Shown piece after piece: positions 1 through 25,169 of a DNA stretch of 64,000 nucleotides. The translations under genes were made by a program, and so were the position numbers. This DNA is from Mercurialis annua (lineage: Eukaryota; Streptophyta; Magnoliopsida; Malpighiales; Euphorbiaceae). The notes beneath the pieces were generated by a model. The model searched no databases, was not told the DNA's origin, and was given only the letters and a program-made list of their open reading frames with translations. The stretch is taken from assembly GCF_937616625.2 (NCBI RefSeq), contig NC_065570.1, forward strand, positions 5,528,001 to 5,592,000, read 5' to 3'. How positions within the stretch are numbered: position 1 is the stretch's first letter; each line of letters begins with the position of its first letter.

Positions 1-12250
<12,250 letters not shown>

Positions 12251-13378
12251 TTTTTTTCTGTGTAAAGAAGAAAATGTTAAGTTTTAATTATGTATCAGAT
12301 GTTCGGCGTATTAAGCATGAGTGAGCAAGTTCTTCTAGCTGAGGTTTTACTAGCTACTGTAGTTTGTTATTATGGTTTTTCTAAAACCCTAATTTTTTTC
12401 AACAGAAAGAAAAAGATGACGGAAACGGCGGTTACATACAGCTGCGGGTTGGGGACGTTGACGTGTACGTTTTTTAAAAAACTTAAAAGCAAATTTGGAT
12501 TACTGCACTTTTATTATGTTTGTCATTGGATCCCTGTACTTTTATTTGTTAAAATTGAACCTCAGCACTTTTAATTTTACTAAAATACATTTATTAATCT
12601 TTCTTTAATATGAATGTTAATATAAATTTACAATTGCACTATATTTATATATATTCAATTGTAGACTTCAATTTCATATTTTATTAGAAAATAATTATGT
12701 TTTAGATAGTAGAATATAATAAAATAAAATAAATGTCTAATAGCAAAATATATTCAAACTTTTACGAGTTGTTGTAATTTTATCCAAAACTTTTAATTTT
12801 TATAATATATCTTAATTTTAACATTTCGTGCAATTTTAGCCGGTTTTCTCCAATCAATTTTGTCTTAAGTGAGGCACTTTTGTGTTAAGCTGTGGATTTG
12901 GTGTATGATTACTTAGTAGCACAAAAGCGCCTCAGCTTGTTCCCAGTGCTCACAAATAAGCCTCACATCATTGGCACCATGGTAGGCATAATTCTGAAAT
13001 TTAGGAGAAAAAATTCCATATCTATCAAATCATAATAAGAACTAAATCATTTCCCAAGTATAGTTAATAGAATTAAAATAACGACCCACTGCTGGGACTA
13101 AATCTTTTTCTGTTATTTACAACACAATGTCGCAGATTAAGCTGGGCTAACCCCAAAAAAAAATCCCTAGTCTCCATGATTTCATGAACTGCCTTCTGCA
13201 AGATTTAAACCAGTATTAGCCAGCCGGCCTTTCCGGTTTGCGTTTCCTTCATCCATCTTTTTAACATGATCACCATCTCACCAATTCATTTCAAACCATT
13301 TAAAGGTTGAATTCATCAACACTGAACACAATGCTTTTTCTGGGTGCTGCTGCTGTAAGAGGCTGAAGCTTTCATGTC
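12251..13378. other. Intergenic: XRN promoter side and SWC2 3' side
   Basis: This interval separates the XRN start codon from the SWC2 stop codon; both genes are on the minus strand. The part near 13000-13378 probably holds the SWC2 3' untranslated region. A decayed repeat (about 12745-12870) shares runs such as CAAAACTTTTAA and AATTTTAGCC with another copy near 59448-59575. I see no gene here; the open frame at 12290-12574 has no features of a real protein. Confidence 0.5.
12745..12870 (+). repeat. Dispersed repeat, copy 1
   Basis: This copy aligns by eye with 59448-59575: both run ATTCAAACTTTT, then GTTGTTG or GGTTGTTG, then ATCCAAAACTTTTAA, then a TTTTAG motif. No terminal repeats or target duplication could be defined, so the class is unknown; it is probably a fragment of a MITE. 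Confidence 0.45.
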
Positions 13379-16300
13379 CTATTCTGAAGAATCAATTTCT
13401 ATTGTAGGAGCCTTGCCAAACTGAGACATGTACGAGAAATTTGGCAATTTTCTTCTGTTTGAATTTGGGATCCGCTTCCTTCTGCCTGAAAATCCTTTTC
13501 CATTAAGTGAATCGGATAAAACTCCCATGTCCATCTCCTTTTTTATGTTATTTTCGTCCTCATAGCTGTAGTATTATTCAACAAAAAGGGACGAAGAAAA
13601 ATTGCTGTCAGGATTAGCTAAAAAATAGGTTGAAATACAATAGCATTATACAACAATTCAACACATATAGTGATCATGCCACTATTACCGCTACTTCTTT
13701 AACTGCTGCTGACGAAAAGGTAAGGAAAATAAAAGGTTGCATGCTTGGACTATCGCGCCTACATGCACTTAAACTATCAACTGGCGTGTGCCACATTACC
13801 TACCGGCATGCACTTCCAACTAAATAGTTTCATCAGAAATGAGAAGCCATTCCACCCGACAGCCACAATATATTAATTATCGCTCCAAGAACCATTTAGA
13901 ACTTATCAAGAACATCTGATGAGCGCTTGAGAATTCATATCTCCTTTCATTTGATCTAGACCTAATGTCCAGGTCTTTACAAATGGCTTGCTCCCATAAA
14001 ACCTAATCAGTGATTCAGAGGATACTTTCCTCACCCAAATGCTGTTACGCTTTCCCAGCTTCTGGCTGGACAAAGATTAAACAGATTATTCTGAACGACA
14101 CAGATGCATGCAGAGAAATGCTTTACACTAGAAACCAGTACAAGATTGAGAAACTTGCAGCCTTCAAATCACAAATATAAGCCAAACTGTAAGACCTACT
14201 ACTAAATGGAGGCCTCGGTACTAAAAACAAGCATCATTTACACAAATCCAGTAGGAAAAAGAAAAGATAAAGACAGGCAAAGGAAATAAAGTAGAAGTAG
14301 ATAGCAAAATGTTCTAACAGTTTTCCACAAATTCACTGATCAAGGAAAGAAGCAATACCGAGCACGAATAATTTTAAAAGCTTCTTTTGTTGCATAAGGT
14401 AACCCAGTCTTTGGATCACGATACCTACAGGATGAGTTCAGAATTTAAGCATAATAAATAGTGTTAAGCATATATTTGGCTTAAGCTACAACTTCAAACA
14501 CGTAATATGAACCACCAGAATAAAAGAAGCTCTTACTTGGCAGGCAAGCCTGTTATAGCACACACCGGCTTTTCTGGATCTGGTAAGAGATTGTAAGAAA
14601 TATATTAAGAGAGCTCTGAGTGTGTAGTGTGTAAAGTATTGGCCGTATATAAATTCTAAAATGAATTATCGCTAACAATTTGCTTTCCTCACTTTAACAT
14701 GTCTAAATCTGAAGGCTTGAAAACTTAAAGACATAAAGCTTCCAAAAACCATAAGGGTATGTGTCAACTTCCACTTGCAGCTCCTTCATTATTGACAAAG
14801 AATAAACTCTTCTTTTTAGACTATATTTTAAGTTTTTTCCAGCCTCTCAGAAGATTCCTGGAGATGAATGGATTTAAAACAATGGTACCAAATTCTTTAT
14901 CGGCAGGTTGGTTACAGAAGACAGTTCATTTCAAATGTAAGCTCCAATTCTAGGGAAAAACCCAATTAATTGCCTTGTGATTTAATTCATTTTCAAATAG
15001 AGGCCTGTGATTTTGTTTGCAACAAGGACCCAATGTTTTGCACTGTTTGCACATATAGGTATTTGGCACTAACACAGTTAATGTGAAAAGGGTGTAAACT
15101 CATGATACATCAGCATATTAGTTGCCATGTCAGCATTTTTTAAGGAAAATAATGTTATGTGCTAATATTGCAAAACACAAGGTATCTCAAACAAAAATAA
15201 AAACTCTTATTGAAAATGGCTAAAACCACAAGATGGTTTCTATGTATTTTTCCCCAAAACTTATGCTCTCACTATAAAGTCGGTGCAAAAAAGAACATGC
15301 CATGTGCTTTTACTCTGATATAAAGTCAGGAGATGCCCGCCAAGTTGCAGAAAATCCATTCATATCCTAAACTAACTTTGTATGAAAAAATGAACAAGTC
15401 GGTTTCTGTAAATGGTAAAGCACAACAATGATGCATCTTTCTTTCAAGTATATGCTATGAATTCATTCTATGTTTAGATTGAGAAAAAAATAAACTGTAT
15501 CTTTGTGGCAGGGGGGTTAATAAGATTATGTACACTCAATCAATCACAAGTTAATAATAGTTAGGATAATTGTGAGAACAGCAAACCCCATTTTGGGAAA
15601 TAAGATCAGGATATATTGTGTATGTATAAAAGAGGTTCCATTGCTGATGCACTGAAATAAAATTCAACTAATTCCAAAAGAAAGTAGCTCATTTAGATTA
15701 TATTTAGAATATAAATAAACCGATGATAAAATTAATTGTATCCCAAAACTATTTTCACCACTAATCACACAGACTCGCCAGCACTAAAGCACATAAACAT
15801 TATGGCTCAATTTCATGGATTAGATGCCACTGAAATTACAAATTCAAATGCACATAAAGTTAAGATTCAACTTACATGGATTAGATGCTACAGAAATTTC
15901 TGACTGAAATGATATTCCTCTGAATTCTAGATATGAACAACCTACAGGTGAGTTCGGCATTAACATACTGCTCCAATAATAAAGAACAATCTAATGGCAT
16001 AATAGCTGCATAGTGCAAACAGTAGCCTTACCATCTTTAGAGAAATATCTTATCTGTGGGCCATTATACACAGCTTTATGCACTATTGCTCTTTTCTTAA
16101 CTTCTTCTTCCCTTGCCAAAACACGCTCTAAATTTCTCAAATTCATAATTTCTGCACAATCATTACACACATGTAACTTATTAAGAACACAACTTTGAAC
16201 AAATAAATTAAGTTTTAAACATTTAAAAAAAGATATGATACAAACCTGTTTGAGCGGCTTCAAGAAGCATTTCTTCTTGTGTCATTCTCTTCTCTTCACC

Positions 16301-18122
16301 CACCTTTTTCCTTTTTATTGGCTGCTAAAAGCATCAAATAAAAATATTACATCATTAGGCAGCTGAATTTACAGTTAAGTAGCTGCATATAGGTTGAAAT
16401 TTAGCCTAGATAAATTGCTTTGATGAGCGGATATCCTAAAATCTTGCATTGGAGAGTCTTATGATTTTCAAATTTCAGATTACGAAACTGAGAATAGACT
16501 AATGACCAGCAGAAGGAACAATGATTGATGAAAAATTAATAAAAAATTATTTCTAGAAGACTTGTTAAGGACTAAATCTAACATATCAAAATTCCAAGTT
16601 TTCATGTTGATAAATAGTATATTATCCAAATTAAAAAATTAAAGTCCTCTAACTCCAAACTTAATTTTTATTGACATAATATGTATCTGAATCGTATAAT
16701 CTCTAAAATTGATGATAAGTACCATAAAGCCAGGCTACACTAATTTCTGTCAAAAAATAAATAATCCAAAAGTTTAAATTTTTAAGTGAGACCGCCTATA
16801 ATTTTATTATCTCTAACACACACCTAGACAGGAATTTTCATTAGACTTGAAGCGTAAACAAGCACATGTCTATTATACCTTGTGTTCAAATATGTAATTA
16901 ACCAAATGAGGATTGCCAGAAATCAAACTATAAATCTTTCAATTATAGATACTCTAGTAACATATCAAATAACCAGTCAATGGCAAGCGACATTCCACCA
17001 TCGTTTTATTATCTCTACCACACCCCACAGCAAAAAACAATAGTGTGTAACCAAGATCTGACCTTCATTGTTGCCTGCAAAGCTGCACTTATTGCGTCTC
17101 TCTCGGCCTGCCTAACAATGACTGATGTTCTAGTAGATTTCCTCACTATTCTCTCCCCTTCACCATCATCGCCCGCATCATGATGTTCTGGGGCAGTAGA
17201 ATCTTCTGCTAATTTTTCATCCTTGGACTCCTCACCAAGATTGGAAAGAACTTTCTTTTTCTTTTTCTTCTTTGTCGAAGGCTTTCCAGGATATACAAGT
17301 CGTTTCCTTTTTTGCTTCCTTTAAGATGAAATATTAAATATTAGGTAAGAATGCAACAAAAATATACATAGTGTTGTCTAGCAAACGAATACTAAACCTT
17401 TCATCCGGAACATTTTGTGCTTCTTCATCTGGTTCAGACTCCTATCACCAACAGAAGGCAGCAGTGTTCATGCTTACTAAAAGTCAGAGATAAATAATCA
17501 TTGTTGCATTAAAAGAATGACTACAATTTAATATGGCAGGTACCAAAAAGAAACGAGAGCACAAAAGCTAAGAAAATTAAAATTGCTCACGTTATCGTCA
17601 AAATCACTATCGAACTCATCAGCAATCTCCGGCTCTTCATCATAATTATTATCATTCTCTTCCTAGTAACGAAAACGAACAAGAATGTTAGAATTTGTAG
17701 TCCTGTTTAACAATGTATTTTACTATTTTACGGCAAGACTTATGAACATTGAACTACAATACACTATTATTCTCCTGAGCAGATCAAGAACAAGTATATA
17801 AACAATGACTAAAATAACCTCTAAAAGAGCATCCTGATTCCAGAACAAGTCATCCTCTTCATTTTCCTCATCAAGCAACTTGGTCATACTGTGCAATTCA
17901 GAAAAAAAAACAAAGATTAAACAAACAAAAAAAGCAGCAATTTATAATTTTAGGTTTTATTAAATTGAGAAATGTTTAGTGAAAAATACACATCAAGAGA
18001 TGGCAATTGGCAAATAATCCAGAAAGAAAAAGGTACCGTTTTCCTCTGGTTTGACGAGAAGCTCGATCGAGAAACACAATAGGCGCTGCTTTTTCTTCTT
18101 CTTCTTGGTTAGATATCTCCAT
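13379..18122 (-). CDS. SWC2: SWR1 complex subunit 2 (YL1/VPS72 homologue)
   Basis: YL1 is the subunit of the SWR1 remodelling complex that binds histone H2A.Z and helps exchange it for H2A in nucleosomes; it acts in the nucleus. Ten exons on the minus strand: 18122-18037, 17888-17819, 17662-17591, 17441-17398, 17318-17063, 16321-16246, 16151-16032, 14579-14537, 14424-14359 and 13565-13379. They join in phase to 339 residues. The N-terminus has the YL1 signature FLDRASRQTRGKRM, followed by a long acidic stretch rich in D and E (about residues 35-85) that suits histone binding. Next come a lysine-rich block, the conserved RNLERVLAREEEVKKRA region, and the C-terminal YL1_C domain (VCAITGLPAKYRDPKTGLPY). 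The length is near that of other plant homologues. The acceptor of exon 6 is a tandem AGCAG. Confidence 0.93.
14971..15243. mobile_element. Fold-back MITE-like repeat in SWC2 intron
   Basis: The left arm (TGCCTTGTGATTTAATTCAT, then TCATTTTCAAATAGAGG) is an imperfect reverse complement of the right arm (ending near CCACAAGATGGTTTC), with matching blocks of about 80 bases each side. The intron between the exons at 16151-16032 and 14579-14537 is unusually long because of it. I could not define a target duplication, so the superfamily is unknown. Confidence 0.5.
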
Positions 18123-18658
18123 GGTTGCTAGTCAGCTTCGTCACAGGATTAAAACTTGACTGTCAGTTAACTACAATCGAAACCCTAATTTACAGAAGAA
18201 ATTGCAGACGAATCAAAGGATATATGGAGGGAAAATAGTTTAACAGATAAAGTACGGAAATCTGGTAATTACTTAACCCCTCCAATTTGGATAAATATAC
18301 AAATTACTCCTTCATAATATATACTCCAATTTGGATAAATATACATATTAATGTCCAATTTAAATGTTTCATTTCTATTAATGTCCAATATAAATATACA
18401 TATTAATATCCAATTTGGATAAATATACATATTAATGTTTCATTTTCCCGTCAAAAAAAATGTTTCATTTCTATTTTTAGATTTGTTTAAAAAATCTATT
18501 TTTTGAGTATTTTTATAAAAAAAAAATCACTTTTATTTTAGTCATTTTAAAAGGAGTTCAATATAAAATTCTACTACTACTAATAAGGACAAAACATAAA
18601 AAAATATGAAAAAACAAAAATAATACTAAATAATCTCTTATTCTTTATGTAAAAAAAT

Positions 18659-19817
18659 GTGGTAATTTTCTAAATACATGTTTCGGTAATTTATTTACAC
18701 TTTTACATGTCAGTTTTTTGACTTTTTTTTTCTGATTTTTTTTATTTACAAAAAAATACTTTTTTTTAATTTCATAAATACCTTTTTCGGTTTTGGGTTT
18801 TCATCCAATTTTGGTTTTCGATTTTTTCGGTTCGGTCGACCGAACCGACCGATTGCACAGCCCTTTAGTTTTTAATAATTTATTCTCTTTTTTTATAGAT
18901 TTTTTTCCTGGGATTTTTTTTAATTTTTTTATCATGTTTTTATGGTGTAACAATAGTGTATATATAGTGTTTTTATGGTGTTTTTATAGTGTAAGAATAG
19001 TGTATATATAGTGTATTTATGGCATTTTTGTAGTGTTTTTGTGGTTTATACTATATAAACACTGCAAATACACAATAAACATTGCAAATACACCATAAAT
19101 ACTGCAAATGCACCATAGATATAGTAAAAACGGCAGAAATATACTAAAAACATAGATGTCCCGGAAAATACCAGAAATGCACTATAAATATACCAAAAAA
19201 ATACAATATAACGTAAATATATTATAAAATCACTATAAATACACCATAAATCAATTGTTCTTTACAAAATCAGTAGCAATAAACAAATTTATGAATAAGA
19301 GAAAGACAAAATAATCATGTGAATAATAGAACAATTTTATAAACAAAAAAATTATAGATCTACAATAATTTATTTACAAAATGTTTAAATCATCACAAAA
19401 AACATAAAAAATTACACAAATCTAAAAACGATGTCGAGAAATCTATAGCGCGAATGGAAGATAGGAACGGACTAGCACGAACGGAAGAGATGAACGAAAA
19501 AATGACCGAAACGACGAAAAATCCATCGGAAGTAGACGAACGGAAGCGCGAACGAAAAAGCGAATGGCAAAGTAACCGGAAGAGACAAACTGAAAATCAA
19601 AAGAAAAAAAAGAAAAGAAGAGAGAACTTTAAGAGAGACAAGAGAAAAAAAAAGGAGTGGTTATGTAAAAAATTAACCTAAAATGAGATAAGATTACTAT
19701 ATATATTGAGTATTTTTGTAAATAAGTTATAAAAATAGGTAGCATAGAAAATAAGAGAAAGATGGTCAAAAATGGTGTAAATATTTTGAAAAAAATAGAT
19801 ATTTCGCAAATAATCCC
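18659..19817. mobile_element. Non-autonomous Mutator-like element, 1.16 kb (copy 1)
   Basis: It is flanked by the perfect 9-bp target duplication TAAAAAAAT (18650-18658 and 19818-19826). The left end (GTGGTAATTTTCTAAATACA) and the right end form imperfect inverted repeats of about 45 bp. Inside are a palindrome of TTCGGTTCGGTCGACCGAA type near 18827-18853, then runs of TATAGTG and TTTTTATGGTG. These are answered further on by their reverse complements CACCATAAAC and CACTATAAA, so the middle can fold back. A less AT-rich stretch around 19440-19600 has repeated GAACGGAA units. No transposase is present. A second copy lies at 41565-42698. Confidence 0.8.
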
Positions 19818-19826
19818 TAAAAAAAT

Positions 19827-22293
19827 AGGACTTTTAAAATGAGGCGAAAGGAATATATTTTTTCCAAATTGATAGGTTTATTCTAATTTTGAGTTATATA
19901 ATTTATAGGTAAATATCTAAATGTCCTTAACTAAAATAGTTTTAATCGAATATAATTAAATTGATTATAATTTTAATAATAAAAAGTTAATAATTTATGT
20001 ATTTTTAATTTTAAGATAATTTTATATTCTTTTTATCCCAAATTAATAGGTATTATTTTTAAAAAGTTTCCTAGATTATAGGCACTCTATTTTATAAAAT
20101 ATCGTCAAATTTATCCTCATTAATTATAGTGATATGTCTTTGAAAGAAAATAAAATTAACAAAAAATAAATATCAAAATTTTTGAAATCCTAATCTAAAT
20201 AAAAAAAACAAATAATAAACAAAAGTATTAAAGGTAATCATGCATCATAAATCGTCATTTTGGATGCTCACACGATGAAATTTGGCCAAAAAATAGCGAA
20301 CATTGTGAGCTAAACTTATGAGAATCGACATTTATCCCGTAAATGAAATTAGGTTCAAAAATCGCTTAAACCTCACGACTTGAAAACAAAATAATTAAAC
20401 TGCTATTTTGCTACTCTGCAGTCTATCTTTAAAAAGAAAATCCAAACTCACTCAGTTACAACATGCATGGTGTCTTTTAATCATTTTCGTCATCAAGCTA
20501 AAACAAATACTCATTAACATCAGTGCAAATTTCAGTTATATTTTCATTTCTAGTTTATTTTTTAATAAATTTATTTTTTCTAGAAAAGAGACATTTGCCT
20601 AACTCGAGATAGACAACTAATGTGATAATGGGTATATGAAATCAAATGAGAATTTCCATTGCAACAGAACTTTCATCGTAAAATTTGTAAGTTATATCCA
20701 AGTATCTTTCGAATCAACTTTTAATTAAACTTTTTGAAATAGTTAGGATAGATTACAGGGGGTTCTTTGTTATAAATCCCTAATCGATAACTAAAACAAA
20801 GAAATCTGCTTTAATATTATGAGTACTATATAGAATTTGATAAACCTTTTGAGAATATTAGTATTTCAAAAAACCACCTTCATTACTATTAATAGCTTCA
20901 GAGGAATTAGTAATGTCTTGATAGAAAAGCATTCATCGTATGAACTTAAGCAATGTTCTGATAATAAAATAAGCTACCGATTCCATCAGAGAACAAGTAT
21001 TTAATATGAAGTTTTAGTTTTCTCCAATATTTAAAGTAAGAGTACTATTTGGTTTTGTAGATTTTTGTTAGTTTTTTATTTATATTTATAATAAATCATC
21101 ACATATATATATCTACTTAAGTTAGACATGTATATTATATGAATATGTATAAATAGATGTTGTATGAAATTGTGTCAAATGCTATGATATTGTTTTTCCA
21201 AATAAAAGCTATGATACACTAGTACCTAATTTCGTCATGTCTTTGGTTACACAATTTTTTGCTAATAAAACATTGGATAAGTCATAAGTGTATATTTGTG
21301 ACTAAATAAAAAAAATCAATTTCTTAATTTTATAATTTAATATGGATGATAGTAAACAAATTTTAAAATTTTATTCACATCAAATAGATTTGAAATAATA
21401 TCTTTAAAATAAAAAAAAAACATCAAATGAAATAAGTAATGCACATAGACTGGAACTTAATGAATATACTCTGTTAATTAATGTAACTTTCTTTTAGAAA
21501 TAATAGCTTTTACAACAGCTAAAAATCAAATAATTTTGGAAACTCATGAGAGTAATATTTATTAATCTTGGAAATAATAATTATTTAAGAAAAGAAATTA
21601 AATAAATCAATAATTTATATATATTTAAGACTAATGAGAATATTCTATAAATAATAGTTTTTTTTTTTGCAAACATTCTATAAATAATAGTTTGTATAAT
21701 AGAAAAGTTGAAGAAAAATAAAAATAAAATAAATAAGCTATAGAAGTCTAAAATTCATAGGAATATTTAGATAAATAATTTATATAAGTTTAAAACGTAT
21801 GAATAATGCATCGTTGGTCCTTCGAAATATGTTAGCTATATGTAGATTTTACCAAAAAATATTACATTTACAAAAAAAGATTCAAATATGTTCATCCATT
21901 AACTCAAGAACTATTTTCGGATTTGACAATAACAGACCATAATCAAAAGGTACACCGGACCAAGCAACCTGGAGCCATTAAAGAGGTAGAAAATAACATT
22001 ATGTTAATATGATTTGTAATTGAATCGAATATATTATACAATTCTATGCCTTGTTTGTCATAATTTAATTCAACTTCGTATAAAAGAGGCATTATACAAG
22101 CTTGAAAATTCAACTAGTCCTTCAGAAGATCGAATAGAACTAACTACCATCTACCAAGAAGAAACCTGAAATGCTTAAAACATCTTGCAGGCATAGAAAT
22201 GACACTGTTTTCTCCAAATTCCTTTGTGTTCTACATGTCACGATGAGTCCACCCGATTTAGCCCGAAGGTTTGGCAATATCAAACAGAATTTA
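19827..22293. other. Intergenic, no gene seen
   Basis: This is very AT-rich DNA between copy 1 of the Mutator-like element and the 3' end of the zinc-ribbon gene. The open frames are short and without protein-like composition. A short direct repeat (AACATTCTATAAATAATAG type) lies around 21640-21695. The last few hundred bases probably include the 3' untranslated region of the gene ending at 22294. Confidence 0.5.
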
Positions 22294-25005
22294 TCATTTC
22301 TCCTCGAATTCAACGTCGATAATATTAGGATCGGATTTTGATGAAGAGGTCCCACCTCTACCACTACCTCTACCACCTCTTGAATCCGGCTGCCACACAA
22401 TATTACCACAACCAGCACAGCGTATAACTTGGTTCTTGTACCCCACAAACTGCCTCTTACAAGCGGGACAAGCCCCCTGTTAAAAGTTCAGTAAAAAGTT
22501 TAGTATGCTAACAACAAATTGAGTTGTCAAATGAATAGAAACTACAGTAAGTTAAAGTGTAGCCTCAGCAGCTTTACAGAGGATACAAACGTAATTTAAT
22601 GGGTTTTCATTAGGAAACGAATGTGTAACTTTTGTTATTTACTAAAGCACCCCGAAACATTCGTGTGAGTTTTAAGGGAGTTTCAGATCACAGAAACGTT
22701 CCGGAAACTGAGAAACACAGTTTATTTATCCTTCCACTAAACCAGAAATTATTCCTTAGGGCACATCATTACTTGTGGCTGCAACTAATGCTAGGCAGGG
22801 TATGGGAGGTAGTTTCATAGTGTGTTACTGTTACACCTTAGATACTTCTTACTAGTTGTTCCTCAATTTTTATTCCATTCAGTTTCGTACAAAACCTAAG
22901 AATCTACCAGTGTAAGACTTTATTCAGTGAGGCATAATGGTTCAAAACTATGATCATTAATTCTTATTTAGCTCACCTAATTCTCCTAGATTCCACCTAA
23001 GATTAGACCTATTAACAATATTCTCCTTTGGACCATTTCTACCTTGTCTCTTTTTTTTTTTATCATTGGGGAGGGGGAGCGCTCGTGGAAGGAACTGAAA
23101 CCACGGCCTAGCAGAATGCTGTTTAGCGTTTAAACCATTTGAGCTGTAGCTTGTCTTGGTTTAAGGTTCACATCACTTCTCATGTAATCTTAATAAGTGA
23201 GGAGATACTAAAAGCCTAACAATCAAGTGCCTACTCCTAGTGCATAATATTAAGGATTAAAGGCCTAGTATCCCCATTCCCTTAAACAAAGGTTAGTTTT
23301 ACCTATTTTAATATTATAAGAACCCAATATTAGCAATAATGTATAATACGTATACACACGCATATCTTTTTATACAAAGACATTATAAACAAACTGAACA
23401 TCGTGCTACAGAAAAGAAAACTCATCTACTATCACATGCATAAAAAGTATTAAAACTGATTTTCATGAAGGAGAAAAAGAAGAAATACAATATTAGCTAC
23501 TACTTTCCCCATGCTTGCTTGAATGGCTAGAACAGCAAAATATAACAAAGGTGAAAGACTCTGAACCTAACTACATAACTCATCAAGAAGCCTAAAAGAT
23601 AGTCAGACAACTGACTTGACCTTTGAAATACAAACCGGTTAACGAAATGTTAAAAGCATACTGTGCTAGGAAGAAGACATTGCTAAGTGCCAAATATAAA
23701 GAAACTATACCTTAATTACGAGATTATTTGCCACGGTCCCAATGAGAAGAGGTGCAGCAAATGGTAGAACCCATGTAGCAAAAATCAAGAATCGAAACAG
23801 CCATCCAGAAAACGCAAACCAAAGGAAGAATATAGTCTGGAAAACAAAACATAATTACCAACTTTTAACCATTTTATAAATGAGAAAAAGACTATGCACT
23901 GCATAAACTAATAAAGTTCAGACCCAAAAATCAATTTCAGATGCAAACTATTAAGTACAGAGAAATTCTTATACTCACAGCAACACCCCTCCCTAATGGG
24001 GTATCAAGGAAACCACTGAGCTCCCTCCTGTACTGCAAGAACAGCAACAACAATAAAAGTAAGATAACTAATTATCAATGTACCTAATTAACAAAACGTT
24101 ACAAACTTTTCAATAGTCACGATCTAGAAGTAAGTGCAGTGGCCTTAAAAAATGATAATAATCAAAATGAGACAAAGTTCTCTATAAAATTAGGAAACGG
24201 TAACAAGATTCAAACTACACCAAACCAAGTTATCTGAACTGAATTCTTGCACAATTAATCAAATATAATCTAGGTAGCACGGACATTTCAATCAATTAAC
24301 GTATCCGTTTCGAAAACATCTCGAACACTTAGACATTTTGGAAGCGAAATCTCAATTTCTAGATAGAAAACCATAAAATAATACCGTTTCGCTGTCCGTG
24401 TTCGTGCTGCTAGACTATGATTGAGAGAGAACTGATTACATAAACTTCAAATAGTTGATTTTGTTTGGTATTTCATATAGACTCTTGCAAACAATTAAAA
24501 ATGGTCTTGTTTAGGGGGAAAATCGTGTTCAAGAATTAAACTCAATTCAATTCAATTTTTTTTAGCCAATTAACACTAATAATTAATCAAATTATTGCAG
24601 TTTTAGACTATCAAAGTAAAAAAATAAACAAGAAATGAGAAATGAAAAGGAACAAACCCTAGGCAAATTCCGACTAAAATCAACCGTAAAACTCCGCCAC
24701 CGGACACCAATCTCCAGCTCTCTATCAATCTCACGAGCACGATCAGCGGCAGATTGTGCCACGTCACCAACCCTCCTCGTCACAGAGTATCTCCTATCTA
24801 TACGCTCAGCCGCTTTTCTCGCCTCATATAATAACTGCTCAAACCCATCATTTGCACTCCGCCACGTGTTTCTCGCGAACCTGTCGAAGTCTCCGCGCTG
24901 GAAGGCGCGCACAGTAGCTACGTGGCGCAAGGCAATAGGCCTGCGGGGTTTTAGGAGCGCGTAAAAATATGGTGGCTGCTGCTGCAATGGCAGAGTTGTG
25001 GCCAT
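22294..25005 (-). CDS. Putative plastid membrane protein with C-terminal zinc ribbon, function unknown
   Basis: Four exons on the minus strand (25005-24658, 24032-23979, 23836-23711, 22476-22294) join in phase to 236 residues. The first 35 or so residues lack acidic residues and are rich in A, T, P and R, like a chloroplast transit peptide (inference). A basic and acidic helical region with several R and E residues follows (about 36-110). Exon 3 encodes a strongly hydrophobic stretch (FFLWFAFSGWLFRFLIFATW and on), enough for one or two membrane spans. The last exon encodes a zinc ribbon with two CxxC knuckles (CPACK and CAGCG), then a glycine/arginine-rich linker and the end VEFEEK. I do not recognise a characterised family; the gene structure and composition are those of a real conserved plant gene. 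Confidence 0.82.
23050..23149 (-). mobile_element. tRNA-derived SINE, copy 1 (in intron)
   Basis: On the minus strand it reads as a tRNA-like head with an A-box-like AGCTCAAATGGTT, then TGCTAGGCCGTGG, a B-box-like GGTTTCAGTTCC, then GCGCTCCCCCTCCCC and an A-rich tail. It is flanked by CTTGTCT on both sides (23043-23049 and 23150-23156). It sits in the intron between the exons at 23836-23711 and 22476-22294. The other copies are at 39064-39170 and 43626-43738. Confidence 0.75.
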
Positions 25006-25169
25006 GAAGAAGACTGGCTGGTGGGATAGTGAAGGCTAAAATATTTTATTGGAAATTTGTTGAGTTTTAGTGTTTAGAGCTGAATAAAATTATTTTATGG
25101 GCCTCTTCATATCTGTTAAAAATCGGGCTGTGTTTGGGTTGCTTTTGGGCTGAATCATCAAATTTGTTG

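Noticed and set aside
19454..19681. Lysine/arginine/glutamate-rich 75-codon frame
   Set aside because: It lies in the repeat stretch of a Mutator-like element; the frame is broken in the collinear copy at 41565-42698.
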